Shown piece by piece: positions 6,960 through 14,406 of a stretch of 23,332 nt of DNA (positions are counted from its first letter, which is position 1; the number at the start of each line of letters is the position of its first letter). The DNA comes from a virus. The notes beneath the pieces were generated by a model. It made no database searches. It was not told the origin of the DNA and was given only the letters and a program-made list of their open reading frames with translations. The translations under genes were made by a program, and so were the position numbers. The stretch covers positions 1 to 23,332 of the IMG/VR virus record IMGVR_UViG_3300027747_000070, one strand, 5' to 3'.

Positions 6960-7498
6960 TTAGCGTAAACCTTTGAACTATTATTATTTAATTTTTCAAA
7001 GTTAAACTCAAGCTTCAATCCACCTTCTTTTCTGTGGCTGATACCATCATCATTGATTACTTCATCTGGTTTAGAATCGGTATCTTTACCGTATCTACCG
7101 CCAAATTGCTTAAGTGTAACAACAACTGAACCATTACCACTTTCAGGTAATACTACGTTGTTATCAAAAGATAAACCTAGTCTACCTAGTTTTTCTCTTA
7201 ATTCACTTACAGCATGAAGTGGAACCAAATATTCACGTGCAGCTATTGAACCAACAAAAGCGTTAACTTGTTTTAACACTTCTGCGTTTTCTATGTTGTG
7301 AACACCAATGTGGCTATCTTCAACAGAATTATTATTATCTGTTGTACCAACACCTTGTGCATCACCTTCATAGTGAGCTTCTTTTATATGTTGTTTAAAA
7401 CTTTTCATTTCTTTTTCCTTTTTAGTTTCATTTAATAAACAATCTTCTTCAAATTCATTTAAATCTTTTTCAATAATGTAAGACTTAAATCTTTTCAT
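6950..7498 (-). CDS. phage protein with two tandem capsid-targeting-like leaders
   Basis: The frame opens at ATG 7498 (182 aa), but a second ATG at 7408 (152 aa) has a much better ribosome site (AAAAAGGAAAAAGAA). Both begin alike: MKRFKSYIIE/K at 7498 and MKSFKQHIKE/A at 7408. The second is a full match to the T4 capsid-targeting pattern with an I-x-E/A protease-type site. The remaining protein has GDAQGVGTTDNN, a helical region and a beta-rich C-terminus ending LNNNSSKVYAKLI, which looks conserved in marine phages. I favour 7408 as the main start, with the longer form possible. The first ATG overlaps the stop of the 74-aa gene by 14 bases. It may be an internal head protein or core component (inference). 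Confidence 0.8.
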   Translation of the reverse strand: MKRFKSYIIEKDLNEFEEDCLLNETKKEKEMKSFKQHIKEAHYEGDAQGVGTTDNNNSVEDSHIGVHNIENAEVLKQVNAFVGSIAAREYLVPLHAVSELREKLGRLGLSFDNNVVLPESGNGSVVVTLKQFGGRYGKDTDSKPDEVINDDGISHRKEGGLKLEFNFEKLNNNSSKVYAKLI

Positions 7499-7709
7499 TT
7501 GAATCTTTTATTTCTTCTGAGTAAGTAATTTTTGTCTCGCTCATTTTTAAAAGTTTGTTTGTTTGCTGAAGAGCACCATAAATAGCATTTAAATTACTTT
7601 TCATGTTGCCTAATTCAAACTCAACTTGTTTAATTTTTTCTGAAATAGAATTAAAATCTTTTGTTAATAATTCTTTTTCAGATAACAATGTTTTTTCATC
7701 AATATTCAT
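7485..7709 (-). CDS. short coiled-coil protein
   Basis: A 74-aa protein, almost entirely one heptad-repeat helix (residues 8-62: KELLTKDFNSISEKIKQVEF and on), with no Cys and no membrane segment. ATG at 7709 has a good ribosome site (AGGAGTATAAT). It follows the 149-aa structural protein by 16 bases and is probably read from the same late promoter. No family is recognised. It could be a chaperone, trimerisation or core-assembly helper. Confidence 0.75.
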   Translation of the reverse strand: MNIDEKTLLSEKELLTKDFNSISEKIKQVEFELGNMKSNLNAIYGALQQTNKLLKMSETKITYSEEIKDSNEKI

Positions 7710-7725
7710 ATTATACTCCTAATTA

Positions 7726-8175
7726 TTAAGATGCTGAATAACCGTGTCCACCAATAATGTTCCATTTAGAACTTTTGAACATTAGTGTAACAGTTTCACC
7801 TTGTGCATTTAACACAACACTAGTAAAACCTCTTAAATTAGTAGGTGTAATAGTAATTGCATTTGTACCAGATGATGCAGTATCTATAATTGTTTTAATT
7901 TGACCATCAGTACCGTCAGCAAGTGTAATTGCTCTTGTACCTGATGTTGCATCAACCAATGTAACTGCTGTTGTAACGTTTGCAGCTCCACTAGCACTTA
8001 AAGTTTGTGCTGTTTGTTTTAAACCAATATATGTTGGTATATTGTTAAATACATTTGAAGTTGATACTTTTTTATTGATTGGTGTTCCAGATGGATCTTG
8101 TACTACGTGGAACAAATCTGCATTTGCTAATGCTGTACCTAAATCGGTAAGCGCCGTGATTTTCTTATCTGCCAT
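7726..8175 (-). CDS. small virion structural protein, probably fibre or decoration type
   Basis: A 149-aa protein opening MADKKITALTDLGTALANAD, a start shared by many tail-fibre-like and structural proteins of marine phages. Beyond it are DPSGTPINKKVSTSNVF and a beta-rich, Thr/Ala-rich body (TTAVTLVDATSGTRAITLAD) ending in WNIIGGHGYSAS. The repeated beta strands with Gly/Thr/Asn and the Trp-containing end fit a trimeric fibre tip or head decoration protein. It has a strong ribosome site (AAGGAGTTAAA), a structured leader and an exact late promoter, all consistent with an abundant late protein. The exact virion position is not determined. Confidence 0.75.
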   Translation of the reverse strand: MADKKITALTDLGTALANADLFHVVQDPSGTPINKKVSTSNVFNNIPTYIGLKQTAQTLSASGAANVTTAVTLVDATSGTRAITLADGTDGQIKTIIDTASSGTNAITITPTNLRGFTSVVLNAQGETVTLMFKSSKWNIIGGHGYSAS

Positions 8176-8211
8176 TTTAACTCCTTATATTAACCCTTTC
8201 GGGAATGCTAC

Positions 8212-8228
8212 TCTAGGTAATACCTAGA
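8212..8228 (-). repeat. palindrome in 5' leader of structural gene
   Basis: TCTAGGTA-A-TACCTAGA, 8-base arms around one base, foldable as a 6-bp stem with 5-base loop. It lies between the late promoter (8243-8250) and the start of the 149-aa structural protein. Nearer the ATG is a mini-hairpin CCCGAAAGGG (8194-8203) with a GNRA loop. Together they could stabilise the transcript. Confidence 0.5.
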
Positions 8229-8242
8229 TCACTTTGTTTATA

Positions 8243-8250
8243 TATTTATA
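8243..8250 (-). promoter_or_regulatory. T4-type late promoter for 149-aa structural gene
   Basis: Exact TATAAATA on the minus strand, 67 bases before the ATG at 8175, in the largest gap in the window and directly after a terminator-like hairpin. Gap position and gene type both support it. Confidence 0.7.
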
Positions 8251-8252
8251 CA

Positions 8253-8280
8253 TTGTGGTGAGCGATTAAGCCCACCACAA
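8253..8280 (-). terminator. terminator-like hairpin after 164-aa structural gene
   Basis: Arms TTGTGGTG and CACCACAA form an 8-bp stem, with an inner GC/GC pair after a mismatch and a 6-base loop. It starts 9 bases after the stop codon at 8290. The sequence after it on the minus strand is TGTATAAATA, AT-rich but not a U-run, so it may be a weak terminator or an mRNA 3'-end stabiliser. It separates the 164-aa gene from the next late promoter. Confidence 0.6.
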
Positions 8281-8289
8281 ATCTATGTA

Positions 8290-8784
8290 TTATGCGTCAG
8301 GGAACTGAGTATCGTCAGACTGATCACCTGATATAGATGAACTTGCTACTAATACTTCAGTTTGTACTCTTCCAGTTCTTCCACCAGAACCTGCAATACG
8401 TCTAACCCAACCAGCGTGAGCAATTTTACTTGCTTGAACTGCTGTTTCAGTTGTATCAACACCATAAACTTTAGTTGGATCACCTTGTGTTCCGCTAGAA
8501 TTTGATGATTCTGAATATGATACATATTTTGGTTTTTCTGATAATGTATATGCAGCTGCTGGACTTACAGCTGATAAAGTTGCACCTACTACACCTGCAG
8601 TAACAACTGCTGATGTGTTTGAAGCAATACTTTTAATTACGTAATCTTCTCCTGCTACTCTAATGTAGTCTCCTACTTTAGTTTGTGTAGTGAAAAGAGT
8701 TGATGTCCCCGTAACAGTACCACCAGCATTTATTGCTACTGTTCCTGTTGCAGTTTTAGCATCCTTATTTCCCCATAAACTCAT
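8290..8784 (-). CDS. virion structural protein of marine T4-like phages
   Basis: A 164-aa protein opening MSLWGNKDAKTATGTVAINA. Residues 1-75 hold a repeated beta pattern TVTGTSTLFTT, VGDYIRVAGEDYVI, SIASNTSAVV. The C-terminal part reads AHAGWVRRIAGSGGRTGRVQ and then TEVLVASSSISGDQSDDTQF. The whole arrangement is familiar from small structural proteins of cyanophages and related marine myoviruses, whose exact place in the virion is not known to me. The Gly/Thr/Val beta-rich composition agrees. It has its own late promoter and ribosome site (AAGGAGAGACAA) and a hairpin just after the stop. Confidence 0.8.
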   Translation of the reverse strand: MSLWGNKDAKTATGTVAINAGGTVTGTSTLFTTQTKVGDYIRVAGEDYVIKSIASNTSAVVTAGVVGATLSAVSPAAAYTLSEKPKYVSYSESSNSSGTQGDPTKVYGVDTTETAVQASKIAHAGWVRRIAGSGGRTGRVQTEVLVASSSISGDQSDDTQFPDA

Positions 8785-8824
8785 TTGTCTCTCCTTATTA
8801 ATAAGTGATTTGTTATAACGTTAC

Positions 8825-8832
8825 TATTTATA
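8825..8832 (-). promoter_or_regulatory. T4-type late promoter for 164-aa structural gene
   Basis: Exact TATAAATA on the minus strand, 41 bases before the ATG at 8784 and just after the stop of the HAD phosphatase gene, in the intergenic gap. Confidence 0.65.
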
Positions 8833-8840
8833 AGAACTTA

Positions 8841-9341
8841 CTATTTGAAACCTAGTTTTTTTAACTGTGATATGGTGTTGGCCGTACTGGTGTGTAGTAT
8901 TCCATAACCACCACGAGCCTTAAATTGATTAACGTTTTTAATATAATCATCTATTAACAGAGCAGGTTCTCCATTAACTTTAGCATAGTTTTGTTTTTCT
9001 TTTCTTTTAACTAGATTGATTCTGTTTGCTGGTATGCCTAGATGAGATACTGCCCATGATCTTTTTCCAGGAATACAATTTGGATCAGATGCGTGTTCTA
9101 CGTAAGCAGATAGTATATGTGGTTGATAATTGTTGATGTATGACCATAGTTGTTGGCCACCTGGTTGCCATGGTAAATTATACCAAAAATCTTTTTTGTC
9201 TATGATTGGTTTCCATTTATCAAGTTCACTATTATTTTCCATCCACTTATCAATAGACATGCCTGTAGTTTTAATTGCTGCTGATTTAAAATCGCATAAT
9301 ACTCCGTCCATGTCGCAATATATACGAGGTAACTTATCCAT
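8841..9341 (-). CDS. HAD-family 5'(3')-deoxyribonucleotidase-like phosphatase
   Basis: A 166-aa protein of the haloacid dehalogenase fold. Motif I is YCDMDGVLCDF, with nucleophile D10 and acid/base D12. Motif II is Ser78 in ILSAY. A motif III Lys is available at 93 or 112. Motif IV is the Asp pair D131-D132 in LLIDDY. Length and motif style match the NT5C deoxyribonucleotidase type that removes phosphate from nucleoside monophosphates, although related phage HADs act on polynucleotide 3' ends. Catalytic residues look intact. It is the last gene of the operon that runs from 16121, which also holds a kinase and a ligase-like protein. Nucleotide salvage or nucleic-acid end repair are both possible. 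Confidence 0.85.
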   Translation of the reverse strand: MDKLPRIYCDMDGVLCDFKSAAIKTTGMSIDKWMENNSELDKWKPIIDKKDFWYNLPWQPGGQQLWSYINNYQPHILSAYVEHASDPNCIPGKRSWAVSHLGIPANRINLVKRKEKQNYAKVNGEPALLIDDYIKNVNQFKARGGYGILHTSTANTISQLKKLGFK

Positions 9342-9358
9342 GATACTTTAAATACTTA

Positions 9359-10333
9359 TTAATTATGGCCTGCTAATTTAGGTTCAACATCAATTTTAGT
9401 TACAGGTTTACCAGTCAAAGTGCTTTTCATATTTTTAGGATTTTCTTCTTCTTTTTTTAAAGATTTCTTATATTTTTTATAATTTGGTTTCTTAGCAGCT
9501 TCTTCTATTTTTTTAATAGGTTCTTTTTCACCTTTAACTTCTTTTTGTTTTTTATTCATTTTATCAGCATCAATATCTTCTTGTTTTTGCAATTGTTTCT
9601 TTTGTAAATCCAATATTGCGCCTCTTGTTTGATGTATTTGTTTTTCTATATTTGTAGTATCTGCACCACCAGCCGCTTTTTCAGAATCTCTTAATTGAGT
9701 TAATCTTGTTCTAAGTCTTTTTAATTCTTGATTATCTGTATCGATTGCTTTCATACCAGCTTCATCTAATTCTACTTCTTCATTCTTTTCTTTTTTCTCT
9801 ATAGCTTTCTGAAGTGCTGGTGGTAATTTTTTTTGTGCAGCTGTTAATTCTTCATTCTTTTCAATTTTTTTAGCAATGTCATGTGCTTTAATAATTGTAG
9901 ATTTTTTTAAAGGTGGTTTATCACCAGTTGCTTTCATAGCAGCGGCCATTCCAATAGCGTATGGTTCTTTTGCTGCTTCTGGTACAAATTCTTCTGCTTC
10001 AACATAACCTTTTGATTTATAGTCTGCTAATTTTTCTACAGGTATTCTTATTACTTTTTCTTTACCACCTGGTGCAGCTACTAATGTAGTCTTACTTGTA
10101 GCAATTGGTTTGTTTGCTATACTAGGAGAAACGTCTTGTGAAGTTGCTTCATCTTTAGCGTTATACCCTTTATCAACTCTATTAAAGAAGGCCTTCTTTT
10201 CAGCATCAGTCATTGATGCTAAAGATTTTCCTTCTTTTTCTAATTCTTTTTTAAAGTAAGCTTCATAATCTTCTCTCAATTTCTTAGCTACTTCTGATAT
10301 ACTACCTGGTTTAATTTCTAAATATCTTGACAT
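9359..10333 (-). CDS. Lys/Glu-rich phage protein, MSRYLEIKPGS type
   Basis: A 324-aa hydrophilic protein. The frame is open to an ATG at 10360, but ATG 10333 has the ribosome site AAAGGAGAAAAAATA and shares one base with the stop of the gene upstream (TAATG), so I take 10333. It begins MSRYLEIKPGSISEVAKKLR, a start I have seen in T4-like marine phages. Later are VIRIPVEKLADYKSKGY (about 89-105), KPPLKKSTIIKAHDIAKKI (near 140-158), a coiled coil with Gln/Lys (about 205-260) and a very basic, Lys-rich end. No catalytic motif is visible. The high charge suggests DNA or scaffold contact, for example a core or internal head protein (inference). Confidence 0.82.
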   Translation of the reverse strand: MSRYLEIKPGSISEVAKKLREDYEAYFKKELEKEGKSLASMTDAEKKAFFNRVDKGYNAKDEATSQDVSPSIANKPIATSKTTLVAAPGGKEKVIRIPVEKLADYKSKGYVEAEEFVPEAAKEPYAIGMAAAMKATGDKPPLKKSTIIKAHDIAKKIEKNEELTAAQKKLPPALQKAIEKKEKNEEVELDEAGMKAIDTDNQELKRLRTRLTQLRDSEKAAGGADTTNIEKQIHQTRGAILDLQKKQLQKQEDIDADKMNKKQKEVKGEKEPIKKIEEAAKKPNYKKYKKSLKKEEENPKNMKSTLTGKPVTKIDVEPKLAGHN

Positions 10334-11412
10334 TATTTTTTCTCCTTTAATTTTTTCCATGCTTTTTCTACTATAGATTTAGCACCTTTATATGCTTCTG
10401 ATTTTGGTACACAATTAGGTACACGTTTTCCATTTTTCATTTTAGTTCCAACTGCTACATAACCAGTCCAACAAGCATCTTTTAATTCTCCTGTAGGTTC
10501 TTTTACTTCTGTTATTTTTTCAACTGGTTTGTTTTCCAATTTATCCAATTGATCGTAGTAATCTGGTCTTTCATCCAAATGGGCTAATGCTATTTTCTCA
10601 GCAACTTTAGGATCATCAGTATGTTCTGATTCTGATTTGATACCTTTTTCTAATTGTTTCTTTAATGCTTCAATATCTACATTATGTTTCTTAGCACTAT
10701 CTTCTAAACTAGGAACTGGTTTTAATTGTATTTCTTCTCCCATAGAAAGGCCAATTTGTGTATTAGCGCCACCTGCATTTGAAGGTTCTATGTTCTGAGG
10801 TATGTTATTTGTTTGATCTTTTTGTTTTTTAACTTTAGGTTTTTCTTCAACAGTATAACCTGGAACTTTAACATCTGTTACTTTAGCTTTTATGTTAGAT
10901 AATTGTTTTTGTCTTGCTAACTCTATTTCTTTATCTTTTGCTTTTTTAATAATGTCGTGTATATGTTGTGGATATTTTGTATTATCTTTTTCTGTTCCTT
11001 CACCTAAAATTTTTTTAACTAATCCTGTGTTTAGTTTTAATTCTTTTGCTATTTCTTCTGTTGTTTTTCCATCTTCTTTCATTTTATGAATAGCTGTTAA
11101 TGATGTTTCTTTTAAATCAAATTCTTCTTTAATAGCTTCTTCTGTTACTTTTTCATTTTTACTAGAAAGATAATTGCCTACTGTAGATATATAATCACTT
11201 GCTAATGTAACTTTAGCTTGAACCCATGCTGGCAATTGTTTTTCATAATCGGTACCAACGTAATCACGAATCATTTTAATAGCACGTTCTAATTCTTCTA
11301 ATTGATTTAATACCATACTGCCTTCATCATCTAACATTTTACCCATAGCAATAGCAATATGATTTTCTTGTACTTGTTTATAAGCGTTTTTTGATTCTTT
11401 AATGAAACTCAT
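10333..11412 (-). CDS. multi-module phage protein with HTH-like and DUF5661-like segments
   Basis: A 359-aa protein starting MSFIKE/SKNAYK, a short capsid-targeting-like leader with an I-x-E/S site at 6/7. Modules in order: helical domain with QLEELERAIKMIRDYV (37-52) and LPAWVQAKVTLASDYIS (60-76); HTH-like segment (about 106-136, KTTEEIAKELKLNTGLVKKI); a charged linker; a DUF5661-like segment (about 243-293, EHTDDPKVAEKIALAHLDE then RPDYY); and a C-terminal two-Cys motif, ACWTGYVAVG (313-322) with VPNCVP (331-336). Each module recurs in marine phage proteins as far as I recall. It is coupled at both ends by TAATG. Function is unknown; the mix of DNA-binding-like and conserved structural segments fits a packaged or core protein. 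Confidence 0.82.
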   Translation of the reverse strand: MSFIKESKNAYKQVQENHIAIAMGKMLDDEGSMVLNQLEELERAIKMIRDYVGTDYEKQLPAWVQAKVTLASDYISTVGNYLSSKNEKVTEEAIKEEFDLKETSLTAIHKMKEDGKTTEEIAKELKLNTGLVKKILGEGTEKDNTKYPQHIHDIIKKAKDKEIELARQKQLSNIKAKVTDVKVPGYTVEEKPKVKKQKDQTNNIPQNIEPSNAGGANTQIGLSMGEEIQLKPVPSLEDSAKKHNVDIEALKKQLEKGIKSESEHTDDPKVAEKIALAHLDERPDYYDQLDKLENKPVEKITEVKEPTGELKDACWTGYVAVGTKMKNGKRVPNCVPKSEAYKGAKSIVEKAWKKLKEKK

Positions 11413-13727
11413 TATTTCTTATCCTTATTATATTCTTTGAAAGACATCATTTTTTGTTTAACTTCGTCAATCTTAGATTGATAGTTATTACCATATCTTT
11501 GTCTATATTTATCTATTGTATCATTTGAACCAGCCCATTCTTCTATATCTTGCATGGACACTTTCTTATTGTTTGGTTCCCATTTAGCACACCAATAATT
11601 ATCTCTAACCTTAGCGTCAAATTTCTTACAATAACTATCACTTTCTACATAATATTCACAATTACCACAATGTTGTCCTTCTGGTACCTCTTTAGAATTG
11701 GCAGCCATATATTTTGGTGGTAATGAATTAGGTATCTTTTTGCCGTCTGGATATACTCTAGTTGTTGCTACTAACTCTTTATTATCTTCTGCATTACTAG
11801 GCACATATTCACCACCTTGATAATTGGGGTCGTAACCAGGTTCGCCTGGTGTTATCTTAGAAGTGTGTTGTGCATAATCATGTCCTATATCGTATGCTTC
11901 TTTTTTTGTCATCTTAATCAAATCCTTTTTTAATTCACCAAATACTTTTTTGCGTCTTTCTTCTATAAGTTTTGGTTCTTCTTTTGTTTCTTTAATTTCT
12001 GATACTGCTTTAAATCCGTAATCTACATCTAAATTATATTCTCTTATCATTACTTCTTTATCTGCGGCAATAGGAATACAATCCCATATCCATGATTTGT
12101 GTAAATTGTTATTTGTATCTTCTAATACAATATAATTTGTTCCTCGTCTTACTACTTTTCCTTTTACATCTAAATTGACGTTATGTGCTTGTTCGCCAAT
12201 ATTGAATATCATTTCTCTAATGTATAAGTCTCTTACTTGTTGTGTTTCAAATTGTTGTAAAGTTTTAGGCATTTCGGTTGGTTCAAATTCTGCGGCCAAA
12301 CTAATCGATAAACCCATACCTTTTCTAACATCAAAGAATAACTCGTTCTTTTGTTTCTCTGTTAAATTGCCTGGTATTCCTCTTTTGAAATTCTTTAAAT
12401 CTCCTCTTGAAGCATAGTTTCTTAATTTACTTGCACTCATTCCTGTTACACCTTCTTCATCAGGATCTCTTTCGCCTGCTGATACTACATTTATCTTTTC
12501 AAAGTTATAGAAACCATGTCTGTTTCTTTCACCATTATATTTGTTTAGTATAGTATCAAATTCTCTTACTCTATCACTACCTACAACCATAGTTACATTT
12601 GTATAACCTAAACTATAAATTTTTGCTGCTAATTCTAATACCATATTTGTAGGCATTACAAATATATGACTAGCATAACGTTTAAATATTGTTTGCATCC
12701 ATTTTAATTTGTCTGATGGCGATAATGGATTCTTAACTGCGTCTTGCGATCTACTTAAAAATATTTTATAGTCTGAACCTAAACTTGCAACTTTTTGTAA
12801 TAGTTTTTCGTGGCCTATTGTTGGTGGATTAAATCTACCAAAAGTAAATGCAATAGATTTGTTTACGCCTTCTGTTTTAATAGAACGTATTTCTGCGTCT
12901 GTTATTTTACCATCATTTAATATATCTTTTAATTGATGATACAATCTTAGATAATGATATTTCTCTAACATCTTATAGATAACATTTTTAGGTAATAAAT
13001 TCTTTTTACCAAATGTTCTTATTTCTTCTGGTGTCATATCAGTAGCAAAAGCATCTTGTCTATCTTTTAATACTGTATTACCAATTGAAACTAAATGCTT
13101 AATATCATCTTCTATCTTAGATATTTTTTCATTTATAATTTCTTGTAAATTTAAAACATCATCAGGATTTAATTCTGTTAACTCTTTGTAATCAATGATA
13201 TCTCTTTTTAATTCTCCTTCTATCACATCTATCTCTTTTACTTTCTTTTCAAAATCAGCTGCATATCTATTAGCATCAAATTTAAATTCTTTTGGTTTTC
13301 TTATCCAAGTATTGTTTTTAATATCAAATACACCATCAGCCATTTTATCATTTGTTTCTTTTACATTTGGATCTGTAATGATGTAATAGTTGATTGGATG
13401 TTTTGTTCCTGGAATTAATTTACCGTTGATACCTTTTAATTGATGTGCTAATTTAATTCTAACTGCTTCTCTATCAGCAGGTGCAACGTCAAATAAAACG
13501 TTTACATCTAGGTCTGCATCATCTCTATAATTTTTTGTAATACTAGAACCAACTAAACTATATTTTTTAATAGGATAAAGTTTTTCAAACTCTTTTAATT
13601 GTGCATTAATGATATCTAATACGGATTGTTTTAGTTTTGGATTTTCTGTATCTGCATTATCAAATACATCTTTAGCGTAAGTACGCCTAGGTATATCTAT
13701 AACTGCTTCATTAATTAATTTAAACAT
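11412..13727 (-). CDS. nucleotidyltransferase + nucleotide adenylyltransferase + Cys4 fusion
   Basis: A 771-aa protein with at least three modules. The leader MFKLINE/AV resembles a cleavable capsid-targeting peptide. Residues about 40-130 look like a Pol-beta-type nucleotidyltransferase: LVGSS at 58-62, then ADLDVNV with D72 and D74. Residues about 290-440 look like a nicotinamide-nucleotide or cytidylyl transferase: GRFNPPTIGH at 297-306 ((H/T)xGH signature) and SASKLR at 431-436 (the C-terminal Ser-x-Arg signature). Residues 524-552 hold the motif KVVRRGTNYIVLED and SWIWDC. Residues 687-713 hold CGNC, C700 and C713, a four-Cys zinc or Fe-S-like site. The start at 13727 has AAGGAGAACAA and overlaps the kinase gene by 8 bases. 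Substrates are not known. Confidence 0.85.
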   Translation of the reverse strand: MFKLINEAVIDIPRRTYAKDVFDNADTENPKLKQSVLDIINAQLKEFEKLYPIKKYSLVGSSITKNYRDDADLDVNVLFDVAPADREAVRIKLAHQLKGINGKLIPGTKHPINYYIITDPNVKETNDKMADGVFDIKNNTWIRKPKEFKFDANRYAADFEKKVKEIDVIEGELKRDIIDYKELTELNPDDVLNLQEIINEKISKIEDDIKHLVSIGNTVLKDRQDAFATDMTPEEIRTFGKKNLLPKNVIYKMLEKYHYLRLYHQLKDILNDGKITDAEIRSIKTEGVNKSIAFTFGRFNPPTIGHEKLLQKVASLGSDYKIFLSRSQDAVKNPLSPSDKLKWMQTIFKRYASHIFVMPTNMVLELAAKIYSLGYTNVTMVVGSDRVREFDTILNKYNGERNRHGFYNFEKINVVSAGERDPDEEGVTGMSASKLRNYASRGDLKNFKRGIPGNLTEKQKNELFFDVRKGMGLSISLAAEFEPTEMPKTLQQFETQQVRDLYIREMIFNIGEQAHNVNLDVKGKVVRRGTNYIVLEDTNNNLHKSWIWDCIPIAADKEVMIREYNLDVDYGFKAVSEIKETKEEPKLIEERRKKVFGELKKDLIKMTKKEAYDIGHDYAQHTSKITPGEPGYDPNYQGGEYVPSNAEDNKELVATTRVYPDGKKIPNSLPPKYMAANSKEVPEGQHCGNCEYYVESDSYCKKFDAKVRDNYWCAKWEPNNKKVSMQDIEEWAGSNDTIDKYRQRYGNNYQSKIDEVKQKMMSFKEYNKDKK

Positions 13728-14406
13728 TTGTTCTCCTTGCCATTCTCTCTTTGGCCATCCATCTTTTTGCTATGTAACTTTTGATTGGTGTATTTAATAA
13801 TCTTCTAACAATACTGTTTATTTTATTCATTGTTAATGTAACCAATTCTTGTTCTGATCTGCTGTTATCTACTACTATAAAGTTTTGCATACCAAAAAAG
13901 TTTTGAAATTTACCAATATTAAGTTGTACACCTTCCCAAGATTTTTTTGTAATATATTCAGGTACAACTCTTTCTCTTTTAGAATTTCTTTCCATTGCAA
14001 CTTGTAAACTGGTATTAACAAATACCATATAACAATCATAACCTAATTGTTTTAATAGTCCTGCCTGACTTTGTATTATGTTAAAATCTCTGCCTGTTGC
14101 ATCTATTACTAAACCTAATCTACCTTTGATATATAAATCTAATTGATTTTCGGTTATTGCTTTTGCTTTATTTCTTAATACATCTCTAAAATATTGTTCT
14201 TCATCTGGCATAGATAAAGATAAACCAGCAGTCTTTAAACTCTTTTCAAATATAATATCTGAATTGACAATCTTTAAACCTGATCCAGCAAATACATTTC
14301 TAGTAACAAATGATTTACCAGAACCTGGCCCACCTGCTAAAAAGAAAGCTTTAAATATACCTTGATCGTATAAACCTTCTGAAAGTATTTGTTCAAATGA
14401 TTTCAC
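13720..14406 (-). CDS. P-loop kinase, AAA_33/polynucleotide kinase or zeta-toxin-like
   Basis: From GTG 14406 the protein is 228 aa and begins MKSFEQILSE/GLYD, a capsid-targeting-like leader with an L-x-E/G site. This GTG shares one base with the TAG of the gene upstream (TAGTG), matching the TAATG habit elsewhere. An in-frame GTG at 14418 would add four residues and is less likely. Walker A is GGPGSGKS (25-32). VNSDIIFEKS follows, then IDATGRDFNII (the arm after Walker B), and an Arg-rich lid NSKRERVVPEYI. These fit the AAA_33 kinases that include T4 polynucleotide kinase and zeta toxins. Lid and P-loop look intact. The Arg-rich C-terminus may bind nucleic acid. Substrate could be DNA/RNA 5' ends or a sugar nucleotide. 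Confidence 0.82.
   Translation of the reverse strand: MKSFEQILSEGLYDQGIFKAFFLAGGPGSGKSFVTRNVFAGSGLKIVNSDIIFEKSLKTAGLSLSMPDEEQYFRDVLRNKAKAITENQLDLYIKGRLGLVIDATGRDFNIIQSQAGLLKQLGYDCYMVFVNTSLQVAMERNSKRERVVPEYITKKSWEGVQLNIGKFQNFFGMQNFIVVDNSRSEQELVTLTMNKINSIVRRLLNTPIKSYIAKRWMAKERMARRTNV

Noticed and set aside
8798-8809. CTTATTAATAAG palindrome before the 164-aa structural gene
   Set aside because: Pure AT-rich palindrome with no loop, common by chance at this base composition.
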